Assembly (NCBI GenBank): GCA_026004195.1
Contig: BPIQ01000002.1
Span: forward strand, 496,001 to 560,000
Source: Candidatus Binatia bacterium
GTDB lineage: Bacteria; Desulfobacterota; Binatia; HRBIN30; BPIQ01
Direction of reading: 5' to 3'
DNA length: 64,000 nt
The notes under the pieces are model-generated. The model worked only from the letters and a program-made list of their open reading frames with translations, did no database searches and was not told where the DNA came from. Below are positions 50,261 through 58,149 of this stretch, piece by piece. Position numbers and translations under genes: made by a program. The stretch's first letter is position 1. Every line of letters starts with the position of its first letter.

Positions 50261-52344
50261 CCATCGGGAGGCCGGAGCTTCCACGCGTTTACGGAGCGTT
50301 CTTCGGTCGCTTCCTCCGACCTACCCCGATCCAGGAGCGCGCCGTCCCTCCGATCCTCGAGGGGAAAAACGTCTTCGTCGTAGCCCCGACCGCTACGGGG
50401 AAAACCGAGGCATACGCCGCGCCGCTCGCCGAACGTTTTCTCGGCACGGTCGTGCGCAAGGGACCGGTCCACACCATCTTCGTGGCACCGACTCGGGCAC
50501 TCACCAACGATCTGTACCGACGACTCGCCCCTCCCTTCGAACAGTTGGGGATTCCACTCGGTCGCTACACGGGAGAGCACCGGGAACGCGTGGCCGGAAG
50601 TCTGCCTCCGTCCGTAATCGTCACGCCGGAAGCGCTGGATTCTCTGGTGACGCGCCGACCCGAGACGATGAAGGGGGTGCGCGCGATCGTTCTCGACGAG
50701 CTCCATATCCTCGACGGCACGCCCCGAGGCGACCAACTTCGGCTCGTTCTCCACAGGCTGGACAGGCTCGCGGGACCGACGCAGCAGCGTCTCGCAGCGA
50801 GCGCGACAGTACCGCGTCCTGCGGAAATGGCTTCGCGCTATCTGGGAGAGGCCGAGATCGTGGAGGAGCGCACCGGCGAGCGTTCCGTGGCAGCACGGCG
50901 CTTTTTCGGTCGAAGCCCGCGGGCCCTCGCGGGTCATCTCGAAACGTTGGCGGAGCACGGCTTCCGGAAGATCCTCGTCTTCGTCAACTCCCGCAGGGCG
51001 GTGGAACACATCGCGACTTTTCTCTCCCGACACAGTCGTTTCCGCGACGCCGTTTTTCCCCACCACGGATCCCTCTCGCGTACACTCCGGGAGCGTACGG
51101 AACGACGGTTCCTCGAAGCACCCGCCGCCGTCGCGGTCGCGACGCTCACGCTCGAGCTGGGAATCGACATCGGCAGCGTCGACTACGTCCTGCTGGCAGG
51201 CGTTCCGCCCAGCGTTTCCAGTCTGTTGCAACGCATCGGTCGCGGAAACCGCCGGACCGGCAAGATCCGGGTCGGGTACGCCTGTGCCGACGCGGCCGAA
51301 GAACTTCTCTACCGCATCCTCCTGGAGCGAGGTGTGGCAGGCGACCTCTGTGCCGGTCCGTACTCTTTTCGCAGCAGCGTGTTGGTACAACAGGCCCTGG
51401 CAATCGCAGGGGCCGAGCACTTCGTCACGGTCGGTCGCCTGGCTGGAATTTTGCCGCCCGACCTGAAGCGGTGCTACCCTCCCGACCGGCTTTTGCAGAT
51501 TCTCGACGAGATGGTTCGGTACGGCCTGCTCGAACCACCACAAGGCGGACGCTACGTGCTGACCGACAAGACCGAGAGATGGTACGCATACGGGAGAGTC
51601 CACTCGAACATCGACGACCCGGCGGGCGTGATAGTCGAGGACCGCCTCACCGGCGAAGTCGTCGGACGGATGGACGATCCCGAGCCGGCAGCGCTGGACA
51701 TTCGGCTCGGTGGGCAAGATCGGCGAATCCGGGCAGTGCTGCCCGGGCGCGTGTTGACCGACGGCGTCAAAGGGGTAGGAGAAAGCCGGTTTCCCGTGGT
51801 GTCGATTCCGACGGTCAGTTCCGAACTCGCCCGCACGGTCGTGGAGCGGCTGGGAGCGGAGCCCGGAGAGATGTTGGTATGCCGGGCCGGTGACGGGTGG
51901 CTGCTCCTTCACGGGCTCGGGACCTGCTGGGTACGTTTGTTCGCGGACTATCTCCAGGCCGTCGTGGCATGGTCACCGTACGTCATCCTTCTCGAGAAAC
52001 TTCCCGAAACGCTACCCCTCCCCGATACGACGAACCTCGAAAATTCGGTCTCGCGCAACTTGCGATCCTTGGAACGAGCCGTGGGCATGGGTCCTTACCA
52101 GAAGTACCTTCCGCGAGAGGAACGTATCCAGTCGGTGGTACGATTGCTGAACCTCGAAGGGCTGAGTCGCTTCTTGCAGTCTGCGACGCTGCGGCGCGTT
52201 CACGGCGAGGCACCGACCGAATGGCGGGGGCTCCTGGGCGCTCACCGGGACGACCTGGAATCGGCCGCGCGGATCCAGCGGCAACGGAATACTCGACAAG
52301 AGCGCGGAAACCCCTCTATCCGAGAGGCGAAGGGAGAGCGGTAG
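50257..52344 (+). CDS. Superfamily 2 DEAH helicase, Lhr/BrxHI-like
   Basis: A 695-residue helicase. Q-motif-like PTPIQERAVPPIL, Walker A VVAPTATGKTEAYAAPL (Lys49), motif Ia VAPTRALTNDLYRR, DELH at Asp147 in IVLDELHILDG, motif III LAASATV, motif IV-like ILVFVNSRRAVEHIA, motif V ATLTLELGIDIGSVD and motif VI LLQRIGRGNRRTGK are all present. The order and the RIGRGNRR motif match Lhr-like helicases such as BrxHI, which in type 2 and type 6 BREX accompanies BrxD. The about 300-residue C-terminal part is not assignable. The start overlaps ATPase 2 by ATGA, and a 45-base gap precedes the GHKL gene. Confidence 0.85.
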   Translation: MTIGRPELPRVYGAFFGRFLRPTPIQERAVPPILEGKNVFVVAPTATGKTEAYAAPLAERFLGTVVRKGPVHTIFVAPTRALTNDLYRRLAPPFEQLGIPLGRYTGEHRERVAGSLPPSVIVTPEALDSLVTRRPETMKGVRAIVLDELHILDGTPRGDQLRLVLHRLDRLAGPTQQRLAASATVPRPAEMASRYLGEAEIVEERTGERSVAARRFFGRSPRALAGHLETLAEHGFRKILVFVNSRRAVEHIATFLSRHSRFRDAVFPHHGSLSRTLRERTERRFLEAPAAVAVATLTLELGIDIGSVDYVLLAGVPPSVSSLLQRIGRGNRRTGKIRVGYACADAAEELLYRILLERGVAGDLCAGPYSFRSSVLVQQALAIAGAEHFVTVGRLAGILPPDLKRCYPPDRLLQILDEMVRYGLLEPPQGGRYVLTDKTERWYAYGRVHSNIDDPAGVIVEDRLTGEVVGRMDDPEPAALDIRLGGQDRRIRAVLPGRVLTDGVKGVGESRFPVVSIPTVSSELARTVVERLGAEPGEMLVCRAGDGWLLLHGLGTCWVRLFADYLQAVVAWSPYVILLEKLPETLPLPDTTNLENSVSRNLRSLERAVGMGPYQKYLPREERIQSVVRLLNLEGLSRFLQSATLRRVHGEAPTEWRGLLGAHRDDLESAARIQRQRNTRQERGNPSIREAKGER

Positions 52345-52389
52345 CCAAGAAGTACGATACACGGAGCCAACGAGCCTTCGCGAGGGGAG

Positions 52390-54204
52390 ATGGACTTGGA
52401 CGCACGCTGGGAGTTCGAGAGGGTAAGCCCCATGGGAGGTGCCACCGGAAACGCTTACGCGAACACCCTCCAGGGGGCCGGCAAGTCCCCGGAGGAAGAG
52501 CTCGCTAGGGAAGCCATACAAAACTCCTGCGATGCGGCGAGGGCTCGGAACGGACGTGTGAGGGTCGACTTCCGCGTCGTGAATTTGCACGGCCGACGAG
52601 CGGAGACATTCATAGAAGCCCTGTACCTCCGGCCTGCCTTCGCCCCGCGCCTTTCCGCTTTGAACCTGCCCGAGTCGAACTGCATCAGCCGGCCCCCCGG
52701 CGCCAAGCTTCAGCTTACCTACGTGGAAGACTACGGCACCATCGGGCTAACGGGGAACCCGCATCATCCGAACTCCCACTTCCACAAGCTGTTGCTTTCC
52801 GTGGGTGACACATCCAAGCGGAGGGCCGCACCGGGAATGGGCGGTTCCTTCGGGTACGGGAAGGCCGCTTTTTCCATGAATTCACGGATCCGCACTGTCG
52901 TGGCTTACACGATCCTGGGGCGAACGAGAGACGAACCCGGCGTCTACGCGCGATTGATGGCTTGCTCGTACTTCGACGCGCACGAGTTCGCCCACGAACA
53001 CTGGACCGGAAGAGCTTGGTTCGGCCGGGCGAAGACAAGACCCGGCGGCACCGTGGTGTCACCCCTGGAGAACGAGGAAGCGGACCGTCTTGCGCAGGCT
53101 CTGGGCTTTGCAAGGGCAACCGATCGAGAGCCAGGCACATCCATTCTGATTGTCGACACCGATCTCGACCACAGCCAGTTGGTGCGGGGTATAGAAGAGT
53201 GGTGGTGGCCTCGGCTCTTGGAACAGATGCTGGAGGCCTCCGTGGAGACAGAAGACCAGAAGCTTTTTCCCCGCCCCAAAGATCGGCCGGAGCTGGAGCC
53301 CTTTTTGGAATGCTACTCCCTCGCGGTAGGCAGAACATCCCCCGCTGGGTCTCACCAAAAATCCGATCGATTCCGGAGATTGAACGGATTGTCCCTAGGG
53401 TGCTACGGGGTGACCTTGCTCACGCCCGAAAGCGGTCTGCTCCCGGAAGATCGGCTGGGAACGGTAGCGCTGATACGCGCGCCGAGAATGGTGGTCGAAT
53501 ACGCCCGCCTCGGACGACCCTCACCTCCGGCCGTCGGTACCTTCGTAGCGGACGAAGACGTCGACGAGATCCTGAGATTGTCCGAGCCGCCTACCCACGA
53601 CCGGTGGGATCCCGACTCCCGGAGACTCGAGACCGCCGAACCGGACGAGCAAACGGCGCGGGCTGTCGTTCGTCATATCCTGAAGAGGCTGAAGGATCAG
53701 ATTCGGCGGCTTCAGGCGGAAGCTTCTCCTCCCCGACACGCGGACCCGAGCGGGATCCGGTTTCTGGAGCGGGAACTGGGATCTCTTTTCGGCAGAACGG
53801 CAGGTTCGGGTTCGTCGCCAGGGGGCAGGCCGGCCGCGCCGGTCGAAATTCGGTTCATCGAAGGGCCGACAACGGAACCAGCGGGTCAGGACCGAGTGAG
53901 AACATCCGCACGTGTGAGCCTTCGGCTCCGGGAGGGGGAGGATGGCAAATCCCAGTCTGCACGGATCCGCCTCCGAGTGGTGATCCTCGAGAACGAAAAC
54001 GGCATCGAAGCAGAGACCTTGCCACTCTCCGTCGAGGGCTCGCAAGGTCCCCTCGAAAAGAGCGACTCCGACGGTGCCTTCGAGACGGTCGTCTCGCTCA
54101 CCCCCGAAAATTCCTTGGAATTCACCGTTCGAACCGCACCATACGATGCCGGGTGGAGCACCAAGCTCGACGTGGAAGTTCTGCCGGAGGGCGAGGGAGA
54201 GTGA
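52390..54204 (+). CDS. GHKL-type ATPase of unknown family
   Basis: A 604-residue protein from ATG 52390, with GAGGGGAG before it. The Bergerat fold is recognisable: N box AREAIQNSCDAAR with Glu41, Asn45 and Asp48; G1-like segment LTYVEDYGTIGLTGNP; and G2-like lid GMGGSFGYGKAAFSM. After about residue 400 a helical segment (RAVVRHILKRLKDQIRRLQAEA) leads to a beta-rich C-terminal domain (RVRTSARVSLRLREGED, then FETVVSLTPENSLEFTV). The architecture recalls MutL- or Hsp90-like defence ATPases, for example the GHKL component of MZA, but the partner set differs. GTGA overlap with the next gene implies that the two products act together. Confidence 0.78.
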   Translation: MDLDARWEFERVSPMGGATGNAYANTLQGAGKSPEEELAREAIQNSCDAARARNGRVRVDFRVVNLHGRRAETFIEALYLRPAFAPRLSALNLPESNCISRPPGAKLQLTYVEDYGTIGLTGNPHHPNSHFHKLLLSVGDTSKRRAAPGMGGSFGYGKAAFSMNSRIRTVVAYTILGRTRDEPGVYARLMACSYFDAHEFAHEHWTGRAWFGRAKTRPGGTVVSPLENEEADRLAQALGFARATDREPGTSILIVDTDLDHSQLVRGIEEWWWPRLLEQMLEASVETEDQKLFPRPKDRPELEPFLECYSLAVGRTSPAGSHQKSDRFRRLNGLSLGCYGVTLLTPESGLLPEDRLGTVALIRAPRMVVEYARLGRPSPPAVGTFVADEDVDEILRLSEPPTHDRWDPDSRRLETAEPDEQTARAVVRHILKRLKDQIRRLQAEASPPRHADPSGIRFLERELGSLFGRTAGSGSSPGGRPAAPVEIRFIEGPTTEPAGQDRVRTSARVSLRLREGEDGKSQSARIRLRVVILENENGIEAETLPLSVEGSQGPLEKSDSDGAFETVVSLTPENSLEFTVRTAPYDAGWSTKLDVEVLPEGEGE

Positions 54205-55127
54205 ACACGCCGTGGCTGCGCTCTGAAAGTCGAGTCGTCAGGCCCATCGAAGTAGCCGGCGTGCTTTCCGATGTTCGCCTGCGCTTGTGCCGCGGCGGGA
54301 GTTTCGAGAAGCCCGGAAGGCTCGAGGTTCGACCCGAGGACTTTCCGAAACTCGATCCCGAGCTCCATTTGGCGTTGAACGTCGAAGCTCTCTCATCCGC
54401 TGCGCTTTCCCCCCTTTTGGAGCGTCTGGGGCTCGTGGTGAGGCTGAGCTGTCGGTCACTCCGACGAAACTACCAGGGTTTGCGGGGCGATCTGGGGAAC
54501 TTGCCCGAGAGGTGGCGCGTACCACCCACCATTCTCCGCGCGCTGCCCTGGAAGGCAGGCGTCGAGATAACGGTGGCGCTGGTAGCGAAGGGGTGGCCCG
54601 CAGGCCCGACGCTGTACTCTGTACGTCCCGGTCAGTGGCTCGAACGAGTAGATTTCGTGATCGGGCGAACTCCGCGCCCTCTCTTTCAGGCGGAGCGCTG
54701 GCAACGCGAAGATTTCGAGCGAGCAGGCCTGCCGGGAGACACCGTGTATTGGCTCCAGTTCGTTTCCGACGACTTGAACGATGTTTTCGAGGAGCCACAG
54801 GATGCCTTTCGCCTCTTCATCCGCGACGACATCTTCGATCGGCTCAAAGCCGCCGAGAACACCTCATCCGGCAAGGCATTCCTCGCCTTCTTTTACTCGG
54901 ACATCGTCGCGGAGATCTTGTACCGCGGCTTGCGAAACTTCGACGGCGGCGAGCTCGTGGAGGGCGGACTACTAGGGAAGCTCGTGCGGCGAATAGAGCG
55001 TTCTACCGGACGTGACCTCGCATTCTTGAGCGCGCTAGCCCAACAAGAAGACCGCCCCGCACTCGCGGCGGTGGTACAGGCAGCCCTGGGAGTGCGAAGG
55101 TGGATCACCAAATTGGGAGTTTCCTGA
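54201..55127 (+). CDS. Unknown protein, coupled to the GHKL ATPase
   Basis: A 308-residue protein from GTG 54201, whose start overlaps the GHKL stop (GTGA). The family is not recognised. The N-terminal half alternates short beta-like runs with Arg-rich segments (GLVVRLSCRSLRRNYQGLRG; GVEITVALVAKGWPAGPTLY). The C-terminal half is helical and contains FRLFIRDDIFDRLKAAEN, FLAFFYSDIVAEILYRGL and GGLLGKLVRRIERSTGRD. No nuclease or protease triad stands out. The steady coupling suggests a dedicated partner of the GHKL protein. Confidence 0.68.
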   Translation: MNTPWLRSESRVVRPIEVAGVLSDVRLRLCRGGSFEKPGRLEVRPEDFPKLDPELHLALNVEALSSAALSPLLERLGLVVRLSCRSLRRNYQGLRGDLGNLPERWRVPPTILRALPWKAGVEITVALVAKGWPAGPTLYSVRPGQWLERVDFVIGRTPRPLFQAERWQREDFERAGLPGDTVYWLQFVSDDLNDVFEEPQDAFRLFIRDDIFDRLKAAENTSSGKAFLAFFYSDIVAEILYRGLRNFDGGELVEGGLLGKLVRRIERSTGRDLAFLSALAQQEDRPALAAVVQAALGVRRWITKLGVS

Positions 55128-55131
55128 AGCC

Positions 55132-55854
55132 GTGAAATACCCCGCAGTGAAGCGTGCCGTGGCACGAACGGCCCTCGCTACCCTGAGCCGCGGGCCTGAC
55201 GCGTATTTGGAAGAGACGGTCGAGACGAGAGGTGACGGACCCGAGTTCGACTGGGAGGTCGTTCGGGAACTCGAGAGGGAGCTGGAGACCATCAAAAAGC
55301 GTTACCCCGAGTCGCTGGGGATCAGGGACGAAAGGGGCGGGCAATTCGAAGCCGAAGCATGTGCGATCGTGCACCATGTGTTTCGGGATCTCGAGCCGGA
55401 CATACTAGCGGATCGAGAATTCTGGGTTTGGCTAGCTCTGATCCCCTTCCGGACGCTGGTGATGTGGCGCCACGCTGGTAAGCCTGCCCCCGACAATTTC
55501 GGTACCGGTTCCGCAGTCGAAAACTTCTTGTTTCGAATGTGGTTGCGGGCAGACGCGGGGTACGACGAGGGGAAACCGGACCCTTACGAGATATCGAAAA
55601 TGGGGGACCAAGACTTCTGGCGAAGCCACATATTGCGACAGGATTACGGACGTTGCCGCCCCCTCGTCCGGGCTCTGGTGAAGTATCAATTCGCGAACGG
55701 CACCAAGCGGATGCGTGACCCCCAAATCCGAGAGCTCGCGAAATTGCTGAGGCGACTCCATGCGAACGTGATCTTCGACTTTCTGACAGAGGAAGAAGCA
55801 CGCGATCTCGTTCATGAGATGGCTGAGCGCGCGGCCCGGTCGCTGGCGGATTGA
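55132..55854 (+). CDS. Unknown protein of the defence-like operon (DUF6339-like at most)
   Basis: A 240-residue, mostly helical protein starting 4 bases after the previous stop. Segments such as EFWVWLALIPFRTLVMWRHA, FLFRMWLRADAGYDEG, DFWRSHILRQDYGRCRPLVR and ANVIFDFLTEEEARDLVHEM suggest an alpha-helical bundle with conserved Trp and Arg. I cannot assign it firmly; a loose resemblance to DUF6339 proteins is from memory and unverified. It sits between the GHKL pair and the methyltransferase, and its stop overlaps an upstream TTG start possibility of the methyltransferase gene. Confidence 0.68.
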   Translation: MKYPAVKRAVARTALATLSRGPDAYLEETVETRGDGPEFDWEVVRELERELETIKKRYPESLGIRDERGGQFEAEACAIVHHVFRDLEPDILADREFWVWLALIPFRTLVMWRHAGKPAPDNFGTGSAVENFLFRMWLRADAGYDEGKPDPYEISKMGDQDFWRSHILRQDYGRCRPLVRALVKYQFANGTKRMRDPQIRELAKLLRRLHANVIFDFLTEEEARDLVHEMAERAARSLAD

Positions 55855-55877
55855 CGAGGTTGGAAGGAGGGTTGGGG

Positions 55878-57182
55878 ATGCTGGCGGAGTGTTACTACGA
55901 AGGCGCGGGCCTGATAGTGAGGCGGTTACGGATCGGTAAGAGGGTGCTCGAAAGCTCGATTCAAGACGTCTCCTCCCTACCCCCGGAGGCTCCTGCTTGG
56001 TCCAAGTGGTGGCGTTCGTACCTGAAGGGTGCCGAATCACAAACTCCTGGGTTCACGGGTCGGCGAATCACGATCGTCGATCTCTTCTGCGGCTGCGGCG
56101 GTTTCGCATTGGGGGTGAAGGAGGCCGCTCGTGCCCTGGGTCTGAAACCCGTTTTCTTGTTGGCCGTCGACATCGACAGCGACGCTCTAGCCACTTACGC
56201 GCACAATCTACGCCCCCGCGCGACTCTCCGCGCCGACGTGCATCGTCTCGCCGAGTTCCAGTGTGTGGGCTGGGGAGGGTCTACGCGGTTCGCGCGACCG
56301 CCCGAAGTGCTCGACCGAAGCCTCGCCAGCTTGGTCGGGAGGCCGGATCTGGTCATTGCGGCGCCCCCCTGTCAAGGTCACTCGAACCTGAACAACCACA
56401 CGCGACGAACCGATCCGCGGAACTTACTTTACCTGGATGCGGTCGCGGTCGCAGTAGCCTTGGAGGCCGGCGCGATCCTGGTCGAGAATGTGCCCGACGT
56501 GGCGAACGACAGAATGGGAATCCTCGAAACCGCGAAGTCGTTGTTGAAGACTTCGGGATACCAGGTCGTCGAGGGTATTCTCTCGGCGGAAGAGGTCGGG
56601 CTGCCACAAGTCCGGAGAAGGCGGTTTCTCGCCGCTTCACGCGGCCCACTGACGGAGTTCCACGTCCTCCGCAAGGCCTTTCATAGAAAGCCCGAAGGAG
56701 TCTGGTGGGCCATCGAGGACCTCTTGGACGCTCGGTCGGACGACGTCCTGGATTCCTCGCCGAAACTCTCTGCCGAAAACAAGAAACGCGTCGACTACCT
56801 CTTCGAGCTCGGTCTCTACGAGCTCCCTCCTCAGATGCGACCCCCGTGCCACCGTAACGGCCACACCTACCCTTCGGTGTACGGGAGGCTTCGGTGGGAA
56901 GAGCCGGCGGGTACTATCACCGGGGGTTTCATGTCCCCAGGACAAGGACGCTTCATCCACCCGCTGCAAAGAAGGACCCTAACACCCAGAGAAGCCGCGC
57001 GGCTTCAAGGTTTCCCCGATTCTTTTCGTTTTCGGGTCCCTGCGGCAATGCCACCCACCCGCCGAAGCCTGGCAAAGCTCATCGGCGATGCCGTTCCTCC
57101 GCTGCTCGGCTACGTGGCCGCTTTTTCCGTTCTCGCAGGGCTTGTCGATGCACAAGAGGGTGCGGACGGCCGCTGTCCGTAG
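55878..57182 (+). CDS. DNA (cytosine-5) methyltransferase
   Basis: A 434-residue C5 methyltransferase. The SAM motif I is IVDLFCGCGGFALGV, the catalytic motif IV is IAAPPCQGHSNLNNH with Cys165, then AILVENVPDV (motif VI), GLPQVRRRRFLAA (motif VIII), LTPREAARLQGFPDSF (motif IX) and LIGDAVPPLLGYV (motif X). A sizeable target-recognition region lies between VIII and IX, so the protein is complete. ATG 55878 has GGAAGGAGG at the right spacing; TTG 55851 would overlap the upstream stop and is less likely. It presumably marks host DNA so that the operon's nuclease or translocases spare it. Its 3' end overlaps the Vsr gene start. Confidence 0.92.
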   Translation: MLAECYYEGAGLIVRRLRIGKRVLESSIQDVSSLPPEAPAWSKWWRSYLKGAESQTPGFTGRRITIVDLFCGCGGFALGVKEAARALGLKPVFLLAVDIDSDALATYAHNLRPRATLRADVHRLAEFQCVGWGGSTRFARPPEVLDRSLASLVGRPDLVIAAPPCQGHSNLNNHTRRTDPRNLLYLDAVAVAVALEAGAILVENVPDVANDRMGILETAKSLLKTSGYQVVEGILSAEEVGLPQVRRRRFLAASRGPLTEFHVLRKAFHRKPEGVWWAIEDLLDARSDDVLDSSPKLSAENKKRVDYLFELGLYELPPQMRPPCHRNGHTYPSVYGRLRWEEPAGTITGGFMSPGQGRFIHPLQRRTLTPREAARLQGFPDSFRFRVPAAMPPTRRSLAKLIGDAVPPLLGYVAAFSVLAGLVDAQEGADGRCP

Positions 57183-57687
57183 GTCTACCGTCGCAACTAC
57201 TCCGGAGCGCTCGCGACTCATGAGCACCGTAAGGCGGTCCGACACCGCTCCCGAGGTAGCTCTGCAGCGTGCTCTGAGAAGGTTGAAATTACGGTTCGTG
57301 ACCCAGAACCGCCATCTCCCGGGCACGCCCGACATCGTGTTCAAAAAGTCGCGCTTGGTGGTATTCGTTCACGGGTGCTTCTGGCATCGGCACCCCGACT
57401 GCCGCCTTGCGACGGTGCCGAGAACGAACCGCGCGTTTTGGCTAGAGAAGTTCAAATCCAACGTACGCAGGGACCGGCGGAAAGTCAGACTGTTGCGCCA
57501 GGCGGGATGGCGCGTAGCGGTGGCTTGGCAATGCCGAATCGAGGACGATGTCGAAAAAATAGCGAGGCGCCTTGCACGGATGGCCGCGAAGCGGCGCGTC
57601 GTTCCAGGGGCGAATTGGCAGGGCGTGGAAGCGGCGGGTATCAAGCGCGACGGCCGACGATACCGAACCTCCGCGGAGAAAACGTGA
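57148..57687 (+). CDS. vsr: Vsr-type very-short-patch-repair endonuclease
   Basis: A 179-residue nuclease. The family core is intact: TPERSRLMSTVRRSDTAPE, LRFVTQNRHLPGTPDIVF (catalytic Asp), VVFVHGCFWHRHPDCR with zinc and active-site Cys/His residues, FWLEKFKSNVRRDRR and GWRVAVAWQC. ATG 57148 is chosen because similarity begins before the internal ATG at 57220; the C-terminus extends about 30 residues beyond the usual Vsr end. In Dcm systems Vsr nicks T:G mismatches arising from methylcytosine deamination. Vsr-like proteins can also serve as restriction nucleases, and here it is the operon's only recognisable nuclease. It overlaps the methyltransferase gene by 35 bases. Confidence 0.9.
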   Translation: MHKRVRTAAVRRSTVATTPERSRLMSTVRRSDTAPEVALQRALRRLKLRFVTQNRHLPGTPDIVFKKSRLVVFVHGCFWHRHPDCRLATVPRTNRAFWLEKFKSNVRRDRRKVRLLRQAGWRVAVAWQCRIEDDVEKIARRLARMAAKRRVVPGANWQGVEAAGIKRDGRRYRTSAEKT

Positions 57688-58010
57688 ACGACCCTTGTGC
57701 GAAACTCGTGGAGAGGGTCCTCGGGGAGCTGGACACACTTTCCCCACGGGAGCGAGAGATTCTGAAAAAGCGATTCGGGATCGGGGGACCGTCGCGGACC
57801 ACGGAGGAGCTGGGGCGTGAGTTCGGCGTTACGGGAGTCAGAGTTCGGCAAATCGAGGCCCGAGCCCTTCGAAAACTCATGTTCCCCAGCGGAAGCAGAA
57901 TTCTGGGCACCCGGTATTTTCGGCCTTCCCGCGGGACACTGTTCGGCACCGTGACCGGGAGACGGCGATCGTCTCGGAATCCGACGTTTGCAAAGCTCAA
58001 GTCGAGCTAG
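57684..58010 (+). CDS. Free-standing sigma-70 region 4 (HTH) protein
   Basis: A 108-residue protein from GTG 57684, whose start overlaps the Vsr stop (GTGA). Residues 12-65 match region 4 of primary sigma factors: DTLSPREREILKKRFGIGG, TTEELGREFGVTGVRVRQIE and ARALRKLMFPS. Regions 1-3 are absent, and the tail is basic and unstructured-looking (GTVTGRRRSSRNPTFAKLKS). Sigma region 4 alone can bind a -35 element and the beta flap, so it may act as a transcription regulator of the operon or, less likely, be a fragment of a longer sigma. The clean overlap start argues against a chance fragment. Confidence 0.75.
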   Translation: MNDPCAKLVERVLGELDTLSPREREILKKRFGIGGPSRTTEELGREFGVTGVRVRQIEARALRKLMFPSGSRILGTRYFRPSRGTLFGTVTGRRRSSRNPTFAKLKSS

Positions 58011-58149
58011 CCGCCACGGGTAGCAACTCCGAGCTACGGCGCCGAGCAGAGAGGACGGCCGGGCATTTCCACCTCGTCGACGCCTGGCGGGAGACCCGTG
58101 ACGGCCGGCGGGTCTTCAAGTTCCGCCTCGTCGCCGCCGAGGCCGACGC

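Noticed and set aside
46741-52344. Ordinary BREX system
   Set aside because: Only BrxD-like ATPases and a BrxHI-like helicase are present. PglX, PglZ, BrxC and BrxL or other core genes are absent throughout the window.
57684-58010. Fragment of a broken full-length sigma factor
   Set aside because: The start codon overlaps the Vsr stop precisely and there is no upstream sigma region in any frame, so a free-standing protein is the better reading.
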